From contig CAZOPR010000001.1 of NCBI GenBank assembly GCA_964581895.1, positions 124,001 through 188,000 on the forward strand: a stretch of DNA of 64,000 nucleotides, in the 5' to 3' direction. Below are positions 8,650 to 17,645 of this stretch, piece by piece. The number at the start of each line of letters is the position of its first letter. The first letter of the stretch is position 1. The notes under the pieces are model-generated. The model did not search any database and had not been told where the DNA came from. It saw nothing but the letters and a program-made list of their open reading frames with translations. The stretch comes from Exilispira sp964581895 (GTDB lineage Bacteria > Spirochaetota > JAAYUW01). The position numbers and the translations under genes were made by a program.

Positions 8650-10791
8650 TTATATAATCTGAATATCTATTTCATTTAGCATTTTTTCAATTTCCGATTC
8701 AATATTTTTTTCAAGATTCGAAAAAATTTTATTGATACTTTTTTTAATCATTTCATTATTTTCTTTTGTAACGACAAAACTATATATTGCAAAATTATTT
8801 AATGAAAAAGAAGATATACCATCATCAAAGTAAATTTCTCCAACAATAGTATCATTTTCATCAAAGGTACCTATAAATTTTAACGGAAATGTTTCAAAAA
8901 TATTTTTGCTATTCTGAAATTTTGATGTTAAAAATATTCCCTTTCCTTTTTTTAAATAAATATCAATCCAATCAAAAACTTTATATTTCTTAAACTCAAA
9001 ATCATCTTTTAGTAAATCTGTCTCAAATGGATCATATACTATTGTATCTGAGATAATTATAACTTTATCTGAAATGTTAAATTTATCATCTTTTTTGTAT
9101 ATATAAGGCATAATGTAAGGTTTTTTATTGAAAGTAGATATCATAAAAAGTGAATAAATCGAAGGAATTAATGCATATCTTGTGTTTATGATGCTTTTAA
9201 TCTTCTCTTTGACTTTTGTTTTTAGTAATGGGATTTCCCTTGGTTTTGCAAAAATACTACTATGATTTCTATAAAGTGGATGAAATAAGCAAGCTTTAAA
9301 CCATTTAACCAAAAGATCATTTGTAGGATTAAACCAAAAACCGCCAATATCTGTTCCACAATACATAACAAGTGAAATTGAAAGACTTATTATCTGCTGA
9401 AATCCAGTTTTCAAGTGAAAAAACCTTGGTTGATTGTCTCCAGTCCAATTTCCACAATATTGATTCATAAATGTGTAAAATGATCTTGAAAACATCATAG
9501 GTCTGATATTGTTTGCAATATAGCATTGGTATGCTGCTTTAGCTTGAAAATATGGATACATATTGTGTAACTTTTCATTTTCGATTTTACCATCGAAAAA
9601 TCTTGCGTCTTCGGAAAATGTTCTTGATTTCTCATTGAAAATAGAAGGTTCGTTCATATCAAGCCAGCAGCCATTTGTATCTGTCTTTTTTATCCAATCA
9701 TCCATTAGATTTTTAAATATAAGCTGATCTTTTACATCGAAAAAATCTGGGAAAACAGATTTCCCAGGCCAAACATTACCAAAATAAAAGTTACCATTTT
9801 TGTTTTTAACTAGACTTCCTTTGTTTTTAAATTCTTCGTAAGCTTTGTAATCTTCTTCAACTTTTATGCCTGCATCAATAATAGGGATCAAAAAAGTATT
9901 TTTCTCTTTAAGTTTTTTGCTGAAATTTTCAAAACCTTCAAAATTCCCGTAATTTTCATTTATAGTAAAATTCTTAAAAGAATCCATATAATCAATATCG
10001 AGGCAGATATTTGTTAGAGCTATATTTTCTTCTTCATGAGATTTTGTTATTTTTTCAATCTCTTTTAGTGATTTAATCCCCCAATGAGAGTAAGTATAAC
10101 CAAATGCGTGAAAAGGTGGTTTGTAAAAATTTTCGCAAATCTGATAAGCTTTTTTAACTGAAGAGTAAAAATCTTTTTCCTTAAATTTTATTAACTGAAA
10201 AGAAGTAGAAGAAATTTCTATTCTTATCTGATTTATACAGGTTTTACCAAAATCATATCTTATTATACCAGGATAATCTAGTATGAAACAAACTGTTGTC
10301 TCTGTTTTTTCATCAAATATATAAAAAATATTGAGTGTAGAATATAAGTTATCGACAAAATATGCATGATAAGGATTATCAGTATTTAGGTTGTCAAAAA
10401 CCCTTCCTTTTCTTTCAAAAGGTGCAAACTTAGAACCAAGTCCAAATATTTTTTTATTATTATCAATAGAAATTGTAATTATTGATTTTTTATTGTTTGT
10501 ATAAAATTTAATTGGAAGATTATCTTCTATCTTCAATTTATCTTCAAATTTTTTTTCTTCCCAATCTTTTTCCAATATCTTTTTTATCTTATCCTGTTCA
10601 AACAAGAAAAAGTCTTTTATCTTTAGAAAATCATCTTCATTTATTTTAGAAAGATAATAAAAAATTGAATCCTTACTTTTTATTGCAGGAAAATATTCAA
10701 CAAAGTTATCTAATCTTACCTTTTTTCTTTTATGATTAATCTTTTGAAAAAATATTAAATTTAATATAGAAAATAAATCTGAAATTCCCAT
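8650..10791 (-). CDS. Glycoside hydrolase family 31 alpha-glucosidase-like, cytoplasmic
   Basis: This probably hydrolyses terminal alpha-linked sugars of oligosaccharides. The nucleophile motif CWLDMNEPSIF places the catalytic Asp at about residue 378, and the acid/base region GNWTGDNQPRF has Asp at about 452. GTDIGGFWF and LFHPLYRNHS are also typical GH31 signatures. No signal peptide is present. I place the start at the ATG at 10791 because AAAAGGA precedes it at normal spacing. An upstream ATG at 10842 would add 17 residues but lacks a good ribosome site. The protein of 713 residues is within the family range. It is divergent from the aminotransferase gene. Substrate specificity (maltose, isomaltose, xylose) is not resolved. 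Confidence 0.9.
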   Translation of the reverse strand: MGISDLFSILNLIFFQKINHKRKKVRLDNFVEYFPAIKSKDSIFYYLSKINEDDFLKIKDFFLFEQDKIKKILEKDWEEKKFEDKLKIEDNLPIKFYTNNKKSIITISIDNNKKIFGLGSKFAPFERKGRVFDNLNTDNPYHAYFVDNLYSTLNIFYIFDEKTETTVCFILDYPGIIRYDFGKTCINQIRIEISSTSFQLIKFKEKDFYSSVKKAYQICENFYKPPFHAFGYTYSHWGIKSLKEIEKITKSHEEENIALTNICLDIDYMDSFKNFTINENYGNFEGFENFSKKLKEKNTFLIPIIDAGIKVEEDYKAYEEFKNKGSLVKNKNGNFYFGNVWPGKSVFPDFFDVKDQLIFKNLMDDWIKKTDTNGCWLDMNEPSIFNEKSRTFSEDARFFDGKIENEKLHNMYPYFQAKAAYQCYIANNIRPMMFSRSFYTFMNQYCGNWTGDNQPRFFHLKTGFQQIISLSISLVMYCGTDIGGFWFNPTNDLLVKWFKACLFHPLYRNHSSIFAKPREIPLLKTKVKEKIKSIINTRYALIPSIYSLFMISTFNKKPYIMPYIYKKDDKFNISDKVIIISDTIVYDPFETDLLKDDFEFKKYKVFDWIDIYLKKGKGIFLTSKFQNSKNIFETFPLKFIGTFDENDTIVGEIYFDDGISSFSLNNFAIYSFVVTKENNEMIKKSINKIFSNLEKNIESEIEKMLNEIDIQII

Positions 10792-10840
10792 AAAATTTTC
10801 CTTTTCATTGTATTTATAAAAATCATAATATAAGAATATC

Positions 10841-10866
10841 ATATTGCAAAGAAATATTGCAAAGAA
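10841..10866. repeat. Perfect 13-bp tandem duplication in divergent intergenic region
   Basis: The unit ATATTGCAAAGAA occurs twice head to tail (10841-10853 and 10854-10866). It lies between the divergently transcribed GH31 gene and the aminotransferase gene, the place expected for regulatory sites. It could be a paired operator or simple slippage. Confidence 0.6.
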
Positions 10867-11021
10867 AACAAATTATACATATTAAATTTATTTTTTTGTT
10901 GTTAAGTCTCTTTTTAAAAGATAAGTGTAAAGTTACAAAATTTGCTATGCACAAAATATTTTATATTCTTGACAAAGAAATAGTAAAAATTATATTTCAA
11001 AAAATTTATAAGGGAAGAGTA

Positions 11022-12236
11022 ATGAAAACATCAAAAAGAGGGCAGATGATGCCTTCATCACCTATAAGAAAACTTACTCCTTATGCTGATGCAGCCAAAG
11101 TTAAAGGAATTGAAGTTTTTCACCTAAATATTGGGCAACCTGATATTGAAACTCCAAAAATCATGTGGGATACTATTAAAAATTTCGATAAACCAGTCCT
11201 TGAATATGGTCCATCTCAGGGTTTTTTAAGTTTAAGAGAAGCTGTTTGTGAATATTTTAAAAACTATAAAATAGACTTGAAACCAAATGAGATTTGCATA
11301 ACTATTGGTGGTTCTGAAGCAATAATGTTTGCTATAGATTCAATATGCGACCCAGAAGATGAAATAATAGTATTTGAACCTTTTTATGCAAATTATGATG
11401 GATATGCTTTAAGTGCAAATGTAAAGTTAGTACCTGTAACCTTGAGGGCTGAAGATGGTTTTCATATTAAAGATTTTGGACAGATTGAACAAAAGATCTC
11501 TCCAAAAACAAAAGCTATCTTGATAGGATCACCGAATAATCCAACTGGCACAATATTAAAAGAAGAAGAAGTAAGGAAAATTCATGAGATAGCTAAAAAA
11601 TTTGATCTATATATAATCTCTGATGAAGTATATAAGGAGTTCAACTTTACAGATTATCCTCATTTTTCGGTTTTACAGCTTGATGATCCAGAAAGAGTCA
11701 TAGTCATAGATTCTGTATCTAAAAGATTTTCTGCATGTGGCGCAAGGATAGGAACTCTTATCACAAAGAATCAGGAGGTTATGAGTATCGTTAACAAATT
11801 TGCCATGGCAAGACTATGTCCTCCTACAATAGAGCAAGTCGCTGCAGAAGCTGCTTATAAACTTCCTTTTTCATATTATCAAACAATTGTAGATGAATAT
11901 CAAAAAAGAAGAGATATATGCTACAATCTTTTAACTCAGGTTGATGGTATAGTCTTACAGAAACCTGAAGGGGCATTTTATCTTGTCGTTAAATTACCTA
12001 TAAAGAATTCAGAGTTATTTGCTAAATGGATGCTTTCTGATTTTGAAAAGAATAAAAAAACAACCATGGTAGCACCAGCTTCAGGTTTTTATAAAACACC
12101 AACTGCTGGGCATGATGAGGTTAGAATTGCATATGTACTAAAAGAAGAAAGGCTAAAAGAAGCTTTGATGGTTTTTATCGAAGGACTTTTAACCTATCAA
12201 AAGATTGAAGATAAATTATTAAAATCTTTAGTTTAA
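11022..12236 (+). CDS. Class I/II pyridoxal-phosphate aminotransferase (aspartate aminotransferase family)
   Basis: This is a 404-residue cytosolic PLP enzyme that transfers amino groups between amino acids and 2-oxo acids. It shows HLNIGQPDIETP near the N-terminus, ITIGGSEAIMFAIDSICDP (cofactor phosphate region), IGSPNNPTGTIL with the PLP-contacting Asn, and YIISDEVYKEFNF with the Asp/Tyr pair. The Schiff-base Lys is in DSVSKRFSACGARIG, followed by the conserved Arg. The frame is open 55 codons further upstream, but that extension is hydrophobic and unlike the family. The ATG at 11022 has an AAGGGAAGAG ribosome site, so I use it. It may be co-transcribed with the amidohydrolase-like gene 23 bases downstream. 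Donor specificity is unresolved. Confidence 0.92.
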   Translation: MKTSKRGQMMPSSPIRKLTPYADAAKVKGIEVFHLNIGQPDIETPKIMWDTIKNFDKPVLEYGPSQGFLSLREAVCEYFKNYKIDLKPNEICITIGGSEAIMFAIDSICDPEDEIIVFEPFYANYDGYALSANVKLVPVTLRAEDGFHIKDFGQIEQKISPKTKAILIGSPNNPTGTILKEEEVRKIHEIAKKFDLYIISDEVYKEFNFTDYPHFSVLQLDDPERVIVIDSVSKRFSACGARIGTLITKNQEVMSIVNKFAMARLCPPTIEQVAAEAAYKLPFSYYQTIVDEYQKRRDICYNLLTQVDGIVLQKPEGAFYLVVKLPIKNSELFAKWMLSDFEKNKKTTMVAPASGFYKTPTAGHDEVRIAYVLKEERLKEALMVFIEGLLTYQKIEDKLLKSLV

Positions 12237-12259
12237 AAATTAAATTGATTGGAGGAGCG

Positions 12260-13381
12260 ATGAAAAGTATTGCTCTTAAAAATGTTAGCTTTTTCGATGG
12301 AGAAGAGTTGGTTCAAGATAAAAATATAGTTGTTAAGAGAAAAACAATTAGTATAACAGACATTATTCCTGATGAAGAAAATATGAAGATAATTGATTGC
12401 TCATCACTTATCGCTCTTCCGTCACTTCCATTAATTAAAGAGACAATTTTTGACCTTTTTGCATATAAATATACCAATTCTTTTTCAATAGATTTTATCC
12501 TTGATGGTCCTATTTTCGATAAATTACCTTACAATTATTTAGATATCTGGACAGATATCGCATCTGAAAAGATGATTCAAAATGGTTCCTATTTTTTATT
12601 CTTAAATCATCTTTGTTATCATATGGTCAAAAGTTCTTTGATAACAATAGCAATGAAACTTAAAGCCATTGGAATAAAGTCTTCATTGTCATATTTATTT
12701 AATGATGTTTATCCAGAGCAGAAAATTGTATCTGATAAAGAAAACTCTTCTTATCATGATTATGTAAATAATTTAAAAGATCCTTATCTTTTCCATCATT
12801 ATGGATATTATTTTAACAAAAAACATCAACTTGAAGATGGGAAAATAATCTATATAAGATTCCCTTCCAGTACTTCTTTAACCATAAAAGATATAGATTC
12901 TTTAGATGATATGGAGAAAACTTTTATTATAAAGTATGAAAATCCAAATATGTACTTTGAAAATTTTGTAAGAAAACCAAATCTTTACTATATAATTGAT
13001 GATGATTATTTTGTAAATAAAGAATTTAGCAATAACATATTTTCTATTATTGATTCAAAGATTGATTCTCATTTTATACTTGCGAATGGTTTTAATAGTT
13101 TTAGTCTTTTTAATTCAATTTATAAAATAGTGAATTTTGTAAAAGATATTAGAGTATTGAAGCTTTTGAAAAATCAACTTTTAATTTTACCTCAATTTAT
13201 TTTTGATCTAACTGAAAGGAAAATAGGGTACATAAAAGATGATTATGAAGCCAACTTAATACTTTTCGACGCTAAAGGTTTTTCAATACAATCTTTTGAT
13301 GACTTGATTGATTTGTTATTTATCAAATATATTTCAAATCCAATTCCAACAATCAAAATATTAGAAGGTGAAATTATATAG
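12260..13381 (+). CDS. Degenerate amidohydrolase-like protein (SsnA/cytosine-deaminase-like, metal site missing)
   Basis: The 373-residue protein has the outline of a metal-dependent amidohydrolase. A small N-terminal beta domain (MKSIALKNVSFFDGEELVQD) leads to a segment DCSSLIALPSLPLIKETIFD, where active members have LPGfin.H.H. The C-terminus (KDDYEANLILFDAKGF) resembles the usual 'G.D.A.lv.ld' closing beta domain. The TIAMKLKAIGIKSSLSYLFND segment recalls the SsnA subgroup. The paired metal-binding His is absent, as are recognisable downstream His/Asp ligands, so the protein may be non-catalytic. The ATG at 12260 follows a perfect GGAGG; an in-frame TTG 15 bases earlier overlaps that site. 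The family call is tentative. Confidence 0.55.
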   Translation: MKSIALKNVSFFDGEELVQDKNIVVKRKTISITDIIPDEENMKIIDCSSLIALPSLPLIKETIFDLFAYKYTNSFSIDFILDGPIFDKLPYNYLDIWTDIASEKMIQNGSYFLFLNHLCYHMVKSSLITIAMKLKAIGIKSSLSYLFNDVYPEQKIVSDKENSSYHDYVNNLKDPYLFHHYGYYFNKKHQLEDGKIIYIRFPSSTSLTIKDIDSLDDMEKTFIIKYENPNMYFENFVRKPNLYYIIDDDYFVNKEFSNNIFSIIDSKIDSHFILANGFNSFSLFNSIYKIVNFVKDIRVLKLLKNQLLILPQFIFDLTERKIGYIKDDYEANLILFDAKGFSIQSFDDLIDLLFIKYISNPIPTIKILEGEII

Positions 13382-13493
13382 TATTATTATTGCTAATTTT
13401 TTACTAATTTCAGCCAAATAATTTTTTTATTTTATATTTTCATCTTTTTTATGTCATCGATAGTTTTATTTAATAATTATATGAGGTGATTTT

Positions 13494-15734
13494 ATGAGAA
13501 AAAAAAGTTTAAGTTTATCTATATTTGTCTTGCTTTTAATAATTCTATTTGCTTTTTTATCTTGCACAAATTTAGAATTAAACATAAAAAATGAGCAGAT
13601 AAGACTAAATAATAGCATATTAATAAATATTTCTGATAACAAAATTGAAATTCTTTCAAATAGTAAGAATATTCTATCTTTTCCTAAAGATTCTTCTTTT
13701 ATAAATGCTTATGAAAAAGATTTTACCTATGAATATCATATGGCTTCCATTAAAATTAAAGAAAAAATAAAAAAATCATATACCTTTCAAAAGATTTCAA
13801 AGATTGAAAAAAATGATGATTATCTTATAATAGAAGGATATATCAGTCAAAGTAAAAATTCAGAGAAAAAAATACCTTATACTCTTAAAATTTATGCAGT
13901 AAATGAAAATATGATAAATTTTGATTTAAATTTAGAAGATAAAACTATTAATCAAATCAACTTAAAATTTTTATCAAAAGAAGATGAAAAGATATTTGGA
14001 GGTGGTGTACAATACTCATTTTTAGACTTAAAGGGTAAAAATGTACCAATTTTGACTTCAGAGCAGGGAGTTGGAAGAGGGGATCAACCTATAACTTTTG
14101 GTGCCAACTTAACATCTAAAGCCGGAGGAGATTGTTTTACCACCTACTTTCCAATTCCATTTTTTTTCACTTCAAAATTAAGAGCCTTTTACTTTGAAAA
14201 TTCTGGATATGGAGAATTTGATTTTTCTAATCGAGATTATATTGATGTAAAATTTGTTACTGATAAAAATTCAAACAAACTTTCTGGTTCTTTCTTTATA
14301 AATGACTCATATAAAAAAATTATATCGACTTTTTCAGAAATAAATGGTAAAATGCCTCCTCTACCAGATTGGACATATGGAACAATACTTGGTATTCAGG
14401 GGGGTAAAGATAAGGTAATATCCGTAGTAGATAACTTAATAAAACAGGGGAATCCAATATCTGCTATCTGGATTCAAGATTGGTGTGGCAAAAGAACAAC
14501 CTCATTTGGGCAGCAATTAAAATGGAGATGGTATGCTGATGAAGAGCTTTACCCTGATTTCAAAGGATTTGTTAAGATAATGGAATCAAAAAATATTAAG
14601 GTCCTTGGTTATATAAATCCATTTTTAGCAGCAAAAGATCCTAAAAAGGCAGACGATGATTTTACAAATCCAATGCTGCAGGAGGCTATAGAAAAGGGTT
14701 ACCTTGTAAAAAATAAAGAAGATAAACCATATCTTATACAAACAGTTGGATTTCCAGCATATTTAATAGATCTTACCAACCCTGAGGCAGTTGAATGGAT
14801 AAAAAATATAATAAAAGAAAATTTAATAGGCAGTGGACTTTCTGGCTGGATGGCAGATTTTGGAGAATGGCTTCCAATGGATGCAGTTTTGCATTCAGGT
14901 GTAAGCGCAGAGATTTTACATAACCAATATCCAGTAATTTGGGCAAAGATTAATAGAGAAGCAATCACTGAAGCTAAAAAAGAGGGAGAAATTGTTTTTT
15001 TTGCAAGAGCTGGTTTTTTAAAAAGTCCAAAATACTCAACACTATTCTGGCTTGGTGATCAGATGGTAAGCTTTGGAATAAATGATGGACTTGCCTCTGC
15101 AATTTTAGGGACTATTACTGCATCTTTAAGTGGTATCCCTTTTATTCATAGTGATATTGGCGGATATACAACTATTACAAATCCGCTTATGACTTATCAT
15201 AGAAGTAAAGAGCTTTTGATTAGATGGATAGAATTTGAGGCATTCACTCCAATTTTTAGAACCCATGAAGGGAATCAGCCTTTAAACAACTGGCAGGTTT
15301 ATCAATATAGCGATTTTAAAACAAATTTTAAATCTGATGAAGAAACAACTAACTTCTATAACTTTTTTGCAAAACTTCATTTTAAGCTAAAAGATTATTT
15401 TAAGAAATACATTGAGATTGCTTCAAATGATGGAATTCCAGTTGTAAGAGCACTTTTTATCAACTATCCTGATGATATGGAATCATATAAGATTAAATAT
15501 CAATTTATGGTAGGGGATGATTTGCTAATAGCACCAGTTATAAAAGAAAAAACAAATAAAATTAGATTGTATCTTCCAGAAGGTAAATGGATTCATGTTT
15601 GGACAAAAAAGGTTTATGAGGGAAAAAACTATATTGAAATAGATGCACCAATAGGGAAACCACCTGTTTTTATTCTTGTTGGTGGTGAAAATCAAAACAA
15701 CCTTATGGAAATTTTTTCAGAATTTAATCAATAA
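13494..15734 (+). CDS. GH31 lipoprotein, sulfoquinovosidase (YihQ)-like subgroup
   Basis: This is an exported GH31 glycosidase of 746 residues with a lipoprotein signal (hydrophobic 7-22, lipobox FLSC with Cys24). The catalytic nucleophile is Asp455 in GWMADFGEWLP and the acid/base is probably Asp522 in FWLGDQMVS. The order IQDWCGKRTTSFG…W, ADFGE.LP, GDQ, HSDIGGYTT and FRTHEGNQP follows E. coli YihQ sulfoquinovosidase far better than ordinary alpha-glucosidases. Of the YihQ substrate-recognition residues I recall, Gln (Q328), Trp (W344) and Tyr (Y558) are kept, but the sulfonate-binding Arg position reads Gln341. The true substrate may therefore not be sulfonated. It has its own AGGTGA ribosome site. 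Confidence 0.86.
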   Translation: MRKKSLSLSIFVLLLIILFAFLSCTNLELNIKNEQIRLNNSILINISDNKIEILSNSKNILSFPKDSSFINAYEKDFTYEYHMASIKIKEKIKKSYTFQKISKIEKNDDYLIIEGYISQSKNSEKKIPYTLKIYAVNENMINFDLNLEDKTINQINLKFLSKEDEKIFGGGVQYSFLDLKGKNVPILTSEQGVGRGDQPITFGANLTSKAGGDCFTTYFPIPFFFTSKLRAFYFENSGYGEFDFSNRDYIDVKFVTDKNSNKLSGSFFINDSYKKIISTFSEINGKMPPLPDWTYGTILGIQGGKDKVISVVDNLIKQGNPISAIWIQDWCGKRTTSFGQQLKWRWYADEELYPDFKGFVKIMESKNIKVLGYINPFLAAKDPKKADDDFTNPMLQEAIEKGYLVKNKEDKPYLIQTVGFPAYLIDLTNPEAVEWIKNIIKENLIGSGLSGWMADFGEWLPMDAVLHSGVSAEILHNQYPVIWAKINREAITEAKKEGEIVFFARAGFLKSPKYSTLFWLGDQMVSFGINDGLASAILGTITASLSGIPFIHSDIGGYTTITNPLMTYHRSKELLIRWIEFEAFTPIFRTHEGNQPLNNWQVYQYSDFKTNFKSDEETTNFYNFFAKLHFKLKDYFKKYIEIASNDGIPVVRALFINYPDDMESYKIKYQFMVGDDLLIAPVIKEKTNKIRLYLPEGKWIHVWTKKVYEGKNYIEIDAPIGKPPVFILVGGENQNNLMEIFSEFNQ

Positions 15735-15951
15735 AAAAAAAGAAAAGTAAAAGTAAAACCCCCAATAAAAATAACTAAAAGTAAAAACAAAAATAAAAAT
15801 AACTAAAGGTAAAACTAAAAATGAATAAAAAGAATAAATAAAAAATGGATAAATGATAAATAATAAAAAACGAAGAATAATCAATAAAAAATAATAAATA
15901 AAGAATGCTGAACAAAGAATACTGAACAAAGAATAAGGGGAAAAAAATTTA
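15735..15951 (+). repeat. A-rich degenerate repeat spacer
   Basis: A 217-base gap before the MATE gene is composed of imperfect A-rich words such as AAAATAACTAAAAGTAAAA, AAAATAACTAAAGGTAAAA and AACAAAGAATACTGAACAAAG (split copies). There is no gene and no terminator hairpin. The last bases carry AAGGGG, the ribosome site of the next gene. Confidence 0.55.
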
Positions 15952-17298
15952 ATGAATTTGAAAAATGATTTAACAGAAGGTCATATTGGTTCAAAGATAA
16001 TAAGTTTTACTCTACCACTTCTATTGGGAAACTTTTTTCAACAGGCTTATAATGTTGTTGATTCTATTGTTGTAGGACGTTTTATAGGGAAGCAGGCTCT
16101 GGCTGCCGTTGGAGCGAATTTCCCAATAATATTTCTAATGGTTGCTCTTATAATGGGGATTGCTTTAGGTATCTCTATTATTATATCTCAATATTTTGGA
16201 GCAAAACAGAAAGAAAATATTAGAATCGCAGTAGATACGGCATATATAGTTTTAATTTTTTCATCACTGATAATAACAGTTTTAGGTTTGTTGTTTGGTA
16301 AATATATTTTACTTTTAATTAAAACACCAGATGATATATTCCCTTCTGCTTTGATTTACCTTAAAATTATTTTTATTGGTATGTTTTTTACATTTGGTTA
16401 TAATGGACTTTCAGCTTTATTAAGAGGGATTGGAGATAGTAGAACACCAACTACCCTTTTGATCATTGCCACAATAATAAATATTATTTTGGATCTTATT
16501 TTTGTTATATATTTTAAGATGGGAATAAAAGGTGTAGCAATAGCAACTGTCATTTCTCAAGCTATTTCTTTTATAGCAGGTGTTGCTATTTCAATAAAGA
16601 AAAAGCTTCCTATAGCACCTAGAATAAAAAATATCACATTTAGCTTTGATATTTTTATTAAAAGTGTAAATCTTGGAATTCCCACTGGTGTTCAACAAGT
16701 TTTAGTATCATTAGGTTTTATGGCTTTAACTAGGATTGTTAATGGATTTGGAACAGATGCAATAGCTGCCTTTACAGCAGCAGGAAGAATAGATACATTT
16801 GCCAGTATGCCAATAATGAGTTTTGGAATGGCGATAACGACTTTTGTGGCTCAAAATATGGGTGCAAATAGGATTGATAGAGTTAAAGAAGGTGTAAAAA
16901 AAACTTTTATTTATTCAGCCTCTATCTCTACTTTTTTAGGGATAATAATAATCATTTTTAGTAAATATCTATTATTAATCTTTACAAATGATATTGAAGT
17001 TCAAAAAATCGGACAGGATTATATTAGAATTGTTGCAAGCTTTTATTTTTTCTTTTCTGTTATGTTTACTTTCAATGGAGCATTAAGGGGTGCAGGGGAT
17101 ACAATTATCCCTATGCTTAATACCTTGGTTGCTTTGTGGATACTAAGGGTGCCAGTTTCATATCTTTTATCTATAAAATTTGGAACTTCTGGAATCTGGT
17201 GGGGTATACCTATTGCCTGGTTTTTCGGAGCTATTTTAGCTTATTCTTATTATAGAAAGGGAAATTGGCAGAAAAAGAAAATTATTCAAAATACTTGA
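15952..17298 (+). CDS. MATE family multidrug/Na+ antiporter
   Basis: This inner-membrane exporter of 448 residues has about twelve transmembrane helices in two homologous halves, the normal MATE length. The N-terminal pattern LTEGHIGSKIISFTLPLLLGNFFQQAYNVVDSIVVGRFIG is characteristic of the family (read here in two parts: the LTEGxIxxxxxxFxLP start and NxxDxxxVGRxxG). The second half repeats it with IPTGVQQVLVSLGF and GADTIIPML-like segments. It probably expels drugs or metabolites in exchange for Na+ or H+. The ATG is preceded by AAGGGGAAAA. The tRNA genes follow 36 bases after the stop. Substrate is unknown. Confidence 0.93.
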   Translation: MNLKNDLTEGHIGSKIISFTLPLLLGNFFQQAYNVVDSIVVGRFIGKQALAAVGANFPIIFLMVALIMGIALGISIIISQYFGAKQKENIRIAVDTAYIVLIFSSLIITVLGLLFGKYILLLIKTPDDIFPSALIYLKIIFIGMFFTFGYNGLSALLRGIGDSRTPTTLLIIATIINIILDLIFVIYFKMGIKGVAIATVISQAISFIAGVAISIKKKLPIAPRIKNITFSFDIFIKSVNLGIPTGVQQVLVSLGFMALTRIVNGFGTDAIAAFTAAGRIDTFASMPIMSFGMAITTFVAQNMGANRIDRVKEGVKKTFIYSASISTFLGIIIIIFSKYLLLIFTNDIEVQKIGQDYIRIVASFYFFFSVMFTFNGALRGAGDTIIPMLNTLVALWILRVPVSYLLSIKFGTSGIWWGIPIAWFFGAILAYSYYRKGNWQKKKIIQNT

Positions 17299-17322
17299 CA
17301 AAAGAAAAAATTAATATAAATA
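17295..17322 (+). promoter_or_regulatory. Putative sigma-70-type promoter for the tRNA genes
   Basis: A perfect TTGACA (17295-17300) overlaps the MATE stop codon region and is followed after 14-16 bases by TATAAATA (17315-17322). It sits 12 bases before tRNA-Asp, a normal position for a start site. The spacing is a little short. Confidence 0.5.
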
Positions 17323-17334
17323 AAAAAAGCACTT

Positions 17335-17408
17335 GGGGGTGTAGCGAAGCTGGTTATCGCGCAGGTCTGTCACACCTGAGATCGCGGGTTCGAGCCCCGT
17401 CACTCCCG
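17335..17408 (+). tRNA. tRNA-Asp (GUC)
   Basis: A full cloverleaf of 74 bases is visible. The acceptor GGGGGTG pairs with CACTCCC, with one G-U pair, and the discriminator is G. The anticodon arm is CAGGT-CTGTCAC-ACCTG with anticodon GTC at 17369-17371. The T arm contains GGTTCGAG. CCA is not encoded. It stands 33 bases before a second tRNA and both are probably transcribed together. Confidence 0.95.
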
Positions 17409-17441
17409 CATTCCTTTTATATCAAACTTTTCTGATATTAA

Positions 17442-17515
17442 GGGCCCATAGCTCAATCGGTTAGAGCAATTGACTCATAATCAATGGGTTTCAGGTTCAA
17501 GTCCTGATGGGCCCA
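17442..17515 (+). tRNA. tRNA with CAU anticodon (elongator Met or Ile2)
   Basis: The cloverleaf has acceptor GGGCCCA paired with TGGGCCC and discriminator A. The D arm contains GCTCAATCGGTTAGAGC. The anticodon arm is ATTGA-CTCATAA-TCAAT with CAT at 17476-17478, and the T loop has GGTTCAAG. The paired first base excludes an initiator. Elongator Met and lysidine-modified Ile2 both carry CAU and I cannot separate them by eye. CCA is not encoded. Confidence 0.9.
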
Positions 17516-17593
17516 ATTAAAAAATCATCAAAATCATTCACTTTTATTTTATTAAACAATTTTCCATTAAAAATAGTTGGATTTTTTAATTTG

Positions 17594-17612
17594 CAATATC
17601 TATAAGATATTG
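17594..17612. promoter_or_regulatory. 8-bp inverted repeat upstream of the sensor kinase
   Basis: CAATATCT-ATA-AGATATTG is a perfect 8-bp palindrome with a 3-base centre, 33 bases before the sensor kinase start. It could be an operator, or an AT-rich hairpin ending the tRNA transcript, since ATTTTACAATTTT follows. Confidence 0.4.
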
Positions 17613-17645
17613 ATTTTACAATTTTAAGTTTTAAAATAAGGAAAG

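Noticed and set aside
10857..11021. 55-residue N-terminal extension of the aminotransferase
   Set aside because: The extension is hydrophobic/basic and unlike the family, and a good ribosome site precedes the internal ATG at 11022.
13494..15734. Ordinary secreted alpha-glucosidase
   Set aside because: The acid/base and recognition segments follow the YihQ group much better than maltase-type GH31 enzymes.
15717..15929. 70-residue Phe/Tyr-rich minus-strand frame
   Set aside because: It is the complement of the A-rich spacer and has no start signal.
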